From Hansfordia pulvinata (taxonomy: Eukaryota > Ascomycota > Sordariomycetes > Xylariales), in assembly GCA_006538405.1 (NCBI GenBank), contig BJKQ01000013.1, positions 186,001 through 250,000 of the forward strand: 64,000 nt of DNA, written 5' to 3'. Made by a program: the position numbers and the translations under genes. The notes beneath the pieces are model-generated. The model had not been told where the DNA came from. It did no database searches and saw nothing but the letters and a program-made list of their open reading frames with translations. Shown one piece after another: positions 48,348 through 57,069 of the stretch. Every line of letters begins with the position of its first letter. The first letter of the stretch is position 1.

Positions 48348-49197
48348 CGTGCTTGTCGGTCTGGCGGTGGGGTTGTGCGAGGTTGGGCACGTACTCGTAG
48401 TTGGAAGGGCGACAAAAAGAAGAAGAAGCAGTCGTCGAGGAATGGGCCGACCGGGCTGACTGGCGTCTCGTTCTTATAGCCGTGTAGCTGCCACGCCGTG
48501 GATCCAAGCTTGGTCAACCCGGGTCTACGAGTACTCGGATCTGTCCATCTCTACCTGTTGTACGAGTACCCTTATCGGCCTGCTAGCTCCGGGAGTCGCG
48601 AGCTGGCGATCGAGATGTCTGGCGGTGACATGCGCCGAGTCGCTGCTTGCTTCTTGCCGACACGCGGCTCGCTTCGCCAGCACCCTCACAGGCAGACAGC
48701 CACACAGCGTGTGACAACCTCCCCTCGTCGTCGTAGAGCGTGCCCCTGCGAGTACTCGTACGTTAGTTTGAGAGCTAGTTCTCCGTAGTCGACTAGAACG
48801 ACGCGGGGGGGGAACGTGCCGTGTGGGCTAACCGATCGTAGCTGCTGCCAGGGGAGATCGACTCGCTGGTGTCCGTCCTGACAGCTGAAGCGGGCAGCGG
48901 TGGCGGCATTCGCAGCGTTGAGTGGCCCGTCGGGTGCGTCTGTGCGGACGGACGGGACGCGGCGGCGGCAGCGCAGGTCGCCGACCGACGGCCGTCCCCT
49001 CCAGTCCCCTCTCGGAGCAGCGTCAGGTCGGACAAGAGGCGGCCGGGTAGTTGATAGGTACGGGAAGGCTGGGGACGTATCGTACGTGCTTGTACGGGGT
49101 GGTGGTCGACGATGCGTTGTTCAAGATGCCGACTAGTGAATAGCAAGTTGGCTAGCTCGGGATGCACTGCACTGTCCCGCGTCCCTCGTGCCGATAG

Positions 49198-49335
49198 ATG
49201 GCCGTGATCGCCAACGATCCGGGCTTTGAACTCGTCAGGGCGCAGAAGCTGTCGACGGCCGGCGGCGGTCCCACCTACGGGCACGGGTACAAGTACTCTT
49301 GCCTGCCGTGCCTGCGCAAGCCGCCTGCTGTGTGA
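49198..49335 (+). CDS. Possible short ORF, 45 residues
   Basis: The frame begins MAVIANDPGFELVRAQKLS and ends CLPCLRKPPAV. Most third positions are G or C, as in the genes nearby, which is why it is noted. There is no signal peptide, domain or conserved neighbour. It may be an exon of a larger undetected gene or chance. Confidence 0.25.
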   Translation: MAVIANDPGFELVRAQKLSTAGGGPTYGHGYKYSCLPCLRKPPAV

Positions 49336-49770
49336 TGTGGCTCTCCCGCGAAATCGACCGATGGCCGGCATCACGTCCTCGCGCCAGCCCACCGTGTGCC
49401 TCGTCTTGTATCCATCTTCGGAAAGAACTTCAGCTTCCATCCGCACCATCCTGGATTCTGCCGAGTCTGTTGCTGCTCTCAATTCAGCCAGAGTGTGTCT
49501 ATGCCAACACGTGCTTCTCTACTCGGGATCAGCGCACTGCAATGGCTCTTCATGCACCCCTGCCAGTATCGGAACCTTATGTACCTAAGGTACTCAAGTG
49601 ACAACTAAGTCCATATCACAAGTACACTCAAACTAAAATCAATACCGCTTCCAGCCAACACCATCTCTCACCTCGACAGTCATTCATCTCACCCTCGCCT
49701 GCAGAGTCCTGGCTTGAATCTCTCGGTTTCTTCGCCAGAACCGTCTGGCTTTCCGCGACCCCACGAATTC

Positions 49771-49998
49771 ATGCCCTATACTGTCCCGAGCGGCGGCGAC
49801 TCCGACACGGGCCACTCCGCCTCGTGCCGCCTGTCGCGCAAGGACCCACCACCCAGCCTCGGACATCTCGAGCCCGAAGGCACGTGGTGTCACGACTTTG
49901 GCTACTGTGGCTGCCAACGGTCGGCGTGCATCCAGGAAGACTGGCCGTCAACACGTGCTTGCCTCGGAGTGCTCGCGTCTTCTCTTCCCGGGTCATGA
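49771..49998 (+). CDS. Possible short cysteine-rich ORF, 75 residues
   Basis: The frame begins MPYTVPSGGDSDTGHSASC and contains WCHDFGYCGCQRSAC, giving six cysteines in all, spaced like a small metal-binding or disulfide-rich unit. It lacks a signal peptide. Third positions are GC-rich for the first 65 codons. It might be one exon of a longer gene. Confidence 0.3.
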   Translation: MPYTVPSGGDSDTGHSASCRLSRKDPPPSLGHLEPEGTWCHDFGYCGCQRSACIQEDWPSTRACLGVLASSLPGS

Positions 49999-50637
49999 AG
50001 AGTGCGGCATATCGAGGGGTCGAAGCCGATGCATCAGAAAACACCGGATATCTGAGTAGTCCATTTGTGGAGAGGAACCTATGGCCGGCATTACCAGCTC
50101 CCGCACGGCCCAGTCAACGCTCCATATCTCGCATGAGCTGGCCTTGGACACGCCATGTGAGTTTTCGGGTATAGCACGGTCCTGCGCAGAGCGCCTCGCC
50201 GGCGCGTTTGCGATATTGCTCAGCCCCTCGCCGAGTCCGCGGTTGAGAAGTCATCACGATCGACATTTGGGCTTGGTGGCTTCTCAATTGCCTTGTCTGC
50301 GACCAATGGTCGCTCACGGGGCCGCCTCGCCTTTGTGCGTCAGCAGGCCACCACGCGGCGTGTCTGCATAGATGAAGCCATCTGCGGGCGTTTCCATAGG
50401 TCGGCGCGACCGTCTGCCTTTCGGTGTGCCGCCTGCGCCAAGCATCTGAGGCGTAATTCTGTCTTGGATTATCCCGCGTCTAATGTGACTACTCACATTG
50501 AAGCCTCGCTACCGGAGCCTCACCCGTAGCCTCACCCGGAGCCCAACCCGAAGCCATTGCAGAAAGAAAGCCATACGCGCGGGGCTAATGCCACACGACG
50601 CGCGCTGCGGGCCTCTGCCAGTTTATCCAAGGTTACG

Positions 50638-50649
50638 CACTTATATATA
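50638..50649 (+). promoter_or_regulatory. TATA-like box upstream of the RNase III-like gene
   Basis: The string ACTTATATATAG lies about 140 bases before ATG 50782, in the expected position for a fungal core promoter with a short leader. Confidence 0.5.
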
Positions 50650-50781
50650 GAAAGCATTCAACCCGGGTCTTGCACAACTAGAACTTCACGGATTTCTCAA
50701 ACCTTATCACTGAGACTGTGCAATAGTCTTTTTCGAGAATAGCCTGCCAATCGACTTTCATCTTCAACGACAACCCCTAGC

Positions 50782-51279
50782 ATGGACGTCAAGATCCACA
50801 ACGCCGAGACGAGCCTCGGCCGCGAATTCCATAACAGAGACCTCCTATGGGAGGCCTTGCAGGCGGCTGGATCACCCGTTAGATTCTGCAACGGCCGCGT
50901 CCTGGCCGACTCGGGCAACAAACGGCTTGCCCTGGTGGGGGACCCTATCCTTGCTCTGGTAATCGGACAAGATGGCCTCATGAGAGGAGACACGCCAGGT
51001 AACGCAGAATCCTCCTTCCACTGTGGCCGAAGCCCGAGTATTGACTTGATCCCAGGCCAGACCCAACAGCGAATCTCGGACGCCGTGAACAATGCGAACC
51101 TGGCGCAGCGCTGTGACGAGAGCGGCCTCATCCACAGTATCAACGAGAACCCCGCTCAGGGCCGCCGCTTTGGTAACAAGACCAAGGCCGACACTGTCGA
51201 AGCGGTGATTGGGGCCGTCTATCTTGACGGCGGCGTCCCCGCAGCCGAGCAGGCCATGATCCAGCTCGGAATCATTTAA
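50782..51279 (+). CDS. RNase III-like domain protein with degenerate catalytic motif
   Basis: Exons 50782-50998 and 51056-51279 give 146 residues. The 57 nt intron is a multiple of three and has no stop, so an unspliced reading adds 19 residues; splicing restores RGDTPGQTQQRISD, which fits the family. RNase III endonuclease domains cut double-stranded RNA. Here the helix signature is partly kept: LLWEALQAAGSP at the start, NKRLALVGDPIL where active enzymes have an ERLEFLGD-like motif, SDAVNNANLAQRC, and the second metal site DTVEAVIGAVYLDGG with Asp and Glu present. The first-site Glu is replaced by Ala and no dsRNA-binding domain follows. It may be inactive or act as a structural subunit, as with mitochondrial ribosomal RNase III-like proteins. 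No targeting peptide is evident. The start has a TATA box 140 bases upstream. Confidence 0.75.
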   Translation: MDVKIHNAETSLGREFHNRDLLWEALQAAGSPVRFCNGRVLADSGNKRLALVGDPILALVIGQDGLMRGDTPGNAESSFHCGRSPSIDLIPGQTQQRISDAVNNANLAQRCDESGLIHSINENPAQGRRFGNKTKADTVEAVIGAVYLDGGVPAAEQAMIQLGII

Positions 51280-52896
51280 ATCGGCGGCACAGGATTGGGA
51301 CCTCCCACCGAAAACCGAAAATCGCGCAAAACCACAACCGAGCTATGAATAAGCCATAGTTCCACGCTCCTGCCAGGGCCAACCCTGTGTCCGCCCTGTC
51401 GGGATCCTCGAAGAGCCTCGTGCCCGACTCCCCCTTTCAAAGCACCGGGGAATTCTCACGAGAACTAGTTTCTGGAAGACCGGATCAAATGGCTGTTTGT
51501 CCGAACTCTGCCACTGCCGCGTTCTCGTGATTAGTCTCCAGTGCCGGAGCTGGGAGTCGTGACACGAGGCTCTTTGAGGATCCCGACAGGGCGAGACACG
51601 GGGTTGCCCCTGGCGAGGAGCCTTGTCCGAAATCGCGACTCAGCAGCCACTGAGGCGCCATCGTCGGGTTTGGGAACTTGCGTCTAGGACGGGAACGCGG
51701 CGATCTTCGTCGGTGTGAGGTCTAAATTGGCCCGCCCTCAGGACACGGCAGGCCCTCGCGGGGGCGGCACGGCCTCTGAAGCCATTTTGATTCCTTCTTC
51801 TCTTTCGACCTTTGGACATGCAGCAGTCTCTCGTTTGTCCTTTGGGTGCCAGGGTCCCACATTGATCAGCAGGAATGGCTCCGAACGAGCCTTTGAAACT
51901 TGGAACTGATTATGAGCTTGAATTATCGCGTCTGGTCAACTTCACTCACTATGACTGTGTCACGCCAGTCTTGGGCACCTCATTCAATACACTCGATTGC
52001 CCTTCGTCTGTTCGGTCTGTTGATGATAATAGTATGTGCCCTTGCGACCTGGATGACTCACAATCACCACTTTATTCCCTCGCGTCGCACAAGAGGGCGC
52101 GCGCAGCCAGGCAGCCTTCTTCTGTGTAACATGGCACACCTCAGAGCTGGAAACTGCTCGCGGGCCGTTTGTTGCCATGCTCTGCAACGCTGCCGGAAGC
52201 CCCATGCACCTGGGCGTTTGCGGTCCACCTCGTTCCATTCACTGGCTGGAACAGCAGATCTCTCCCGAGGCCCGATAACCACGGGCGTGCTCCAGTCCGC
52301 TCTTCTGACCGTGCCAGTGTCGCTAACTGGTATTGACTCACGTGGCCTACCTGGTTGTTCCTTACACAGCAAAACAGGTTGGGGCAGGACCTCACGGGAC
52401 CATCCATGCTGTAGGTACAATATAGGTACATTGAGTACGATGTGCAGGCAGGCAGGTCGCACTTTCCGTGGGCTGTTACTCGAGGGAAAGGGCACAAATG
52501 GAAGGCGCGAGTCGGTTTCCGCGTTTAGGGGTACATCTGTGCCTCACCCAGCCTATTGCCCGCCCACATCCATGCGGATGGGTTTTTCCTTCCTGGCGAC
52601 AAAGAAAACCCTACATCGCAGGCTGCTTAGGTATGCTTCTTCCGGTGCCTGAGGTATTGCCTAGCAGTGGTTCCATCTTCGAGCTAGAAGCCCTGGAGGG
52701 TCGAAAGACCTTGGTATCGACACAATTGAAGGGCTCCCACTCGGGCGATCTCATTCACCTAGACCACTTCTGTTTGCATGCGCCCAGGCCTCGCACGCCA
52801 CGTCTCTTTTTTCAATTCAACCCGCAGGTGGGAGAGCATCTCGCCACCTCGACAGCGCCAACATCAGTGTCGTACCGTCTTCCCATCATCGGCAAC
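51280..52896. other. Intergenic region with a foldback element
   Basis: No gene could be supported; frames across 51700-52700 lack domains. It contains the inverted repeat at 51367-51620. The right end holds the promoter of the kinase-like gene. Confidence 0.5.
51367..51620. repeat. Long inverted repeat (foldback) with arms of 66 to about 100 nt
   Basis: The left arm (from 51367) and the reverse complement of the right arm (ending 51620) share CGCCCTGTCGGGATCCTC and AAGAGCCTCGTG in order, with few gaps. The strong pairing spans 51367-51432 with 51552-51620. Weaker pairing continues inwards (CACGAGAAC on both sides), leaving a loop of about 45 nt. A transcript would fold into one long hairpin. 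No target-site duplication was recognised. It could be a MITE, a foldback element or a hairpin RNA locus. Confidence 0.8.
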
Positions 52897-54106
52897 ATGT
52901 TCGCGATGCGACACGGCCATCTCGCCGCCCGGGCTCTGCTCGCCTCGGGTCGAAGCGCGAGGATGGCGTCTACCTTTGTGGGAAGGTCTGGTCGCTCCTA
53001 TGTCAAAGGCGAGCTCCTGTGGGAGAACCCTAACAGCTCAGGAGTCATCTTTAAAGCTCAGTACGCTCATCGCCCCGCTTCGCTTCGCCTAAAACCATCC
53101 TTTGACCTCTTCATCGCAGATCTGGAGACCGCTCATTCGTGGCAAAGCATGTCCCCAAGCAGCTCTTCGACACCGAACGGAGTCTCGCAGACGAGATACC
53201 CAGCTCCCCTCACCTCCGCATCCTTGTCGACGACAACCCGGATGACCTGGTTCTTGTGTATCCATACTACCAAGACAACATTCTCCAATTCATACCACAA
53301 AACCCCACGTTACCTGCTAGAGAAAGACTGAAGATTCTTCGCGCCGTCGCAGAGGCTATCAAAGTGCTTCACGACAAGGACTGGATCCATCTCAGTCAGT
53401 GACGGCGTTTATATCATACTCCAGTGACACGGGTCTGACTGAATTTTCTCTCAGGCATCAAACCTGACAACATCCTTGTCAACTGGTCGCTCAAGAACGG
53501 CGAGAAACAAGTCGACGGCATAGTTCTGGGTGACTTCGACATATCTTGCAAGAGCGAGCCCGGCACATTACGGTTTTACTCTCGCCCTGTAGGCAACGTC
53601 ATGTGGAGAAGCCCCGAAGCCCACTCTGGTCGGGGCATCACCAAGGCCTCCGATATGTATTCCTTTGGGCTTGTGGTACGTAATGGTCTCCCCGTCTGAA
53701 GCCTCTTCTCACCTGGCTCCAGTGCCTCTACGTTTTCGGAGCGCAGGATTTCCTGGTTCTTTACCGCGACATGTTCCGAGAGCTGGACGAGCTTGGCTGG
53801 ACGCTCGAGCAAGGTATCTTGCTTCGGCACTTGATATACTTCGGACCGGAGCCTGGCGAAACCCTCTTGGACCTAGTTCGTGACAACGAATGGTACAAGA
53901 CATTCGAGTGGGCCTGGGAGCAAGCCAAAGAGGTATTGGAAGAGGGGGGCCCGACAACAAGCTTCAAGTCATGGGGACGGATCCTCGGGCCCAAGATACA
54001 CGATGCGATCTCCCAGATGACGAGGCTGGACCCGCACGGCAGGATGACGATAGATGCGGCTCTGATGCATGATTGGTGGCACGAGGAAAGTCCAAGGTTG
54101 ATTTGA
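52897..54106 (+). CDS. Protein kinase-like protein lacking the catalytic Asp (predicted pseudokinase)
   Basis: Exons 52897-53060, 53120-53394, 53455-53675 and 53723-54106 give 347 residues. It belongs to a fungal group of short kinase-like proteins. Subdomain II is seen as SGDRSFVAKHV with the candidate ATP-binding Lys. The hinge is VLVYPYYQDNILQFI, then the catalytic loop is HLSIKPDNILV, a DFG-equivalent GDFDISC, GNVMWRSPEA as the APE-like site, and ASDMYSFGLVCLYVF as subdomain IX. In the catalytic loop the base Asp (H-x-D) is Ser, encoded across intron 2 (A then GC), and DFG is DFD. The enzyme is therefore probably inactive. The N-terminus (ARALLASGRSARMAST) is basic and could be a mitochondrial presequence; MASTFVGRSG is an alternative start at 52963. 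All three introns have consensus ends. Confidence 0.82.
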
Positions 54107-55201
54107 GTCTTGGTTTAAGGATCGCTTAGGGGCGGCTGCTCCTGTTCGTGGCCGTGCACTCAACCTCGGACAACCCACAGCGTCGCTATACACACGGGGG
54201 TTCAGCGAGCATCTGGTAGCGTCGCCGCTGAAGTATTGACGCAATGAAGACCAATATCTCAGGTTCCAAATGAATACTACAATCCTGTCACGTCTGCTTC
54301 TCCGCCTCAATCGTCTAAGAGATAATGACTTCAGCATCCCAGTGCCTCCGTGAAACTAAGGACTCTGGCCACGACTCACTTCGCATCTGGTTATGCCTCA
54401 TAATCTCATTTGAAACAAGGCGGTTGCTTGAGGGGCAAGTCAATGGGGGGCCCGGCGGGCTATTTTCCTATACCGATTCCAGCTGCCTTCGCTGTAACAA
54501 AAAACATTGCTCAGCTTACTGAAAACCACGCCGGAGGCTGCGCTGAATTTGCTTTGTCTTGCGTTGCAGGCCCTGTGGCGCTTTATGAAGTTAGAAGTGA
54601 GCTATGCGCTGCATCAACTTTGAAACCCTTCCGGCTTCAGGTGTCAGCCTTTTCGCCTCGAATTGCCGATCCAGCGACTGTTCGTGATCTATCGCGCTTT
54701 CGCTACGGGGGTCAATATGTTTCCTTGAAGTTTCAGCATCGTGACTATACAGCGAACTGAGTCCTCCCGCATCGGTTTCCGCAGTGGTCACAGACTCACA
54801 GCTTTGACAATGTTTTTTCTCAGGGGAAGTGCACGAGCTACTGACGTCCTCTTAAACGACTGGTACCATCCGGTTCACCATGAGACAAGGCCGAAAGATC
54901 CGGACATTGCAGCTGCTCCTAAGCAATTATACCATTGCCTTGACCTATGCACTGCTTATCACCCAACCACATATGCCGCCCTTGTCTACAATTCCTGTCT
55001 CGTCGCAGAAGATACGAACACTGGCCCCTGGCTCCATGCTATCTTGGGAGATCCGTTGCTGGTGGGTCTTGTCCAGTGCCAGTTACCAGGTGCCTTGCCA
55101 GATCCGTACAGCACTAACATTTCCGTGCATTTCTTGGGCCGATCCATAAAATGCCCCTGAGCTTTGGCTCTCTCAACGTGTCAGTCAGCCTTTGAACCGT
55201 C
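54107..55201. other. Intergenic region
   Basis: No gene is supported. A 116-codon and a 139-codon frame on the plus strand carry no domain, signal peptide or bias. It includes the 3' flank of the first small paralogue. Confidence 0.45.
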
Positions 55202-55612
55202 TCATTTGCCAGAATGACCAGGCCCCGCTGATTCAGCCGGAGCTGGAGGGTACAAATGGCCAGTTCGGAGGTGGTTGCCGTGCTTGTCCTCGTATACTAC
55301 GGTGATGTGGGTTTTTGGGTCGCCCTTGCTGGTATGAGGGGAGTTCCTGGAAACTTTGTCAGGCAACATTGGAGAGTTTCTCTAAATATATTAAGGAATC
55401 AGGAGGACGTGCATCAAAATAGCAACTGTAGCGTTTGCGGGTATGTTGTCTTTTCCCACCAAGTCAACAAATTCTTGCTGGATTTTCGGCGCAATGTAAG
55501 GTCGAATGAAACTGCTTGTCTTCGTGGCGTACTTGCAATCGACATACCTCCCCCTGTTCCAAACAGTGCCGATGATCTTGGTGGCCAGGGACTTATTTTG
55601 AGGTCCTGGCAT
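55202..55612 (-). CDS. Orphan small protein A, paralogue of the 56642-57069 gene
   Basis: Exons 55612-55413 and 55346-55202 give 114 residues if a GC-AG intron is accepted. Exon 1 begins MPGPQNKSLATKI and contains KYATKTSSF, KIQQEFVDLVGKD and NIPANATVAILM. Exon 2 contains KGDPKTHITVVYEDKHG and LRTGHLYP. Both exons align with the neighbouring paralogue, and the intron falls at the same codon and phase with nearly the same length (66 against 68 nt). The donor reads GCACGT where the paralogue has GTATGT. The acceptor TTTCCAG follows a GCCTGAC branch site. If GC is not spliced, the frame stops after eight more residues. No signal peptide, membrane segment or known domain is seen; probably cytosolic. 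Function unknown. Confidence 0.65.
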
Positions 55613-56641
55613 GTCTCACGTTGTCGTGGCCAGAAGGGAAATAGCACGGCTGAACAATGTAGTGGTCCCTGAAGCGCATCGTGGGGTGGTGAAGCTCACT
55701 TTCAGGATATGAACCGCCCAAGTTGAGCGGAATTCAGGAGTTTTTATGTAGTTAAACACGCGCTGTTGCTAACGAAGAGTCCCACTGCAAGCTGTCTGGC
55801 CACTCTGGCGCTGACAGACACTGGCGACAGTGCCCAGGAATTGAATAGCTCTTACTTTTGGTTGCACATCGCATCTTGTGCTACGTGCCAAGTTGAGCCG
55901 AATGCTTAGCATATTATATGCCCTGCACTAGGGACATTCACGCCCTAGGTTCGAATCGGCAGTGCCTAGGCGATTGGGAAAGAGAGGCTCCGTCCGAAGT
56001 GCTGTTACTCGTAGCGGCAGCTTTCGAGCGTATTGACATCGAAGCACACAAGTCTTGGCCATCATGAGGCATAGTAGGCAGCCGTTCTTGTGAGCACCTC
56101 GTCCGGGAGATTGTCCAACCAGAAACCTGTGTCAAGCGAGAGGCTTGGCCAGCGGAGACAGGGCTGCCACGTCGACGCATTTACCGGCACGTTCCTTAAA
56201 GCTTGCAAGAAACTACATGGTGGAGCACCTTTATTGTCCTGCTATTTGTTGAAGTGACACACGTAATCCAAGGCAAAGCGACAACCTGTGACAGCCTGAC
56301 GCCAACTCTATTGTAAGTTTTCATTGCAATGAGAAACGAGTCAAATAAAGGGAGGGCCATTATTCTAAGGCTGGTATTTCAATGAGTTATAAGTGTATAT
56401 AAAAGGGGACCCGCTGACGGCTACCGAAAATGCCGCGTACATATATCCATGACCATTGACCTGTGCTTAGTGACAGTACCGATGCCATCTCAAGATGTGT
56501 GCTCTCGAGTGTATGGTCTTGTCCAATCGACGAGAAATCTCCAAACATTTCCGCGGAGTTCTGACGTCCTCATGCCAGTCTAAAGTTCATCCAGACTTCA
56601 AAGATTCCATCACATCCTCTGTCTCCTCATGGCGACCTCGG
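55613..56641. other. Intergenic region between the two small paralogues
   Basis: No gene seen. A GGTTCGAATC string near 55948 resembles a tRNA B box but no cloverleaf forms. Confidence 0.5.
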
Positions 56642-57069
56642 TCAATCGGTCTTTGACCCGTCTTTCTTGCCCGGATCAGGCCCTGCCGATGTGCTTCCGG
56701 GATATAAATGCGAAGTTGTTATGTGCTGGCCGCTCTTGTCTTTCCAAGCTACCGTGAAGTGGAATCTTGGGTCGCTCGGGCTGATATGATCGGACACCCT
56801 GAGAAGTTTGACAATCAGTAACAGCAAGCTTCTCTCAACATCAGCAGAGGACGCGGGAGAACATACAGCATGACAGCGGCCGTGGCACCTTCGGGGACTG
56901 TCTCAGCACTCTTCACTGTGTCGCAGAACTCCGTCCTGGACTGCTCCGAAACAAAGATCCGTCGCCTCGCGTTGGGATCCGTGGCGTAGTGGCGGGCAAC
57001 TTCGACGTCCTTGTTGCGGACCTTGCGTACCCAAGCAGAGACAATCACCCGGCTCATAAAAGGAGACAT
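56642..57069 (-). CDS. Orphan small protein B, paralogue of the 55202-55612 gene
   Basis: Exons 57069-56867 and 56798-56642 give 119 residues with a canonical GTATGT donor and TTCTCAG acceptor. Exon 1 reads MSPFMSRVIVSAWVRKV, VEVARHYATDPNARRR, SRTEFCDTVKSAE and VPEGATAAVML. Exon 2 reads SPSDPRFHFTVAWKDKSG, ITTSHLYPG and a polar tail ending DGSKTD. Shared with paralogue A are YAT, EF, the ATxA stretch and the exon-2 pattern DPxxHxTV...DKxGxH...T.HLYP. A TATAAAG box is read on the minus strand near 57193, about 125 bases upstream. The 5' leader contains a GTTGAAAA repeat. The alternation of strands in exon 2 suggests a small beta-containing fold. No family was recognised; the pair lies between a pseudokinase and an NLR gene, which may hint at a shared role. 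Confidence 0.72.

Larger units (their letters stand above)
48348..50781. other. Intergenic region with possible short ORFs
   Basis: No well-supported gene. Two short frames with coding-like third positions (49198-49335 and 49771-49998) are listed separately. Four TACTCGTA-type octamers cluster at 48392, 48526, 48561 and 48753. A TTATATATAG box near 50641 probably serves the downstream RNase III-like gene. Confidence 0.45.

Noticed and set aside
48793..49482. 229-codon minus-strand frame
   Set aside because: No ATG in a good context, no recognisable domain, and a skewed Arg/Ala/Pro-rich composition typical of random translation of GC-rich DNA.
54410..55160. Plus-strand frames of 116 and 139 codons
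   Set aside because: No signal peptide, domain or third-position bias, and no similarity to the nearby paralogous pair.
55940..55970. GGTTCGAATC string resembling a tRNA B box
   Set aside because: The flanking bases do not form a T-arm stem, and no A box or acceptor stem is found at the right spacing.
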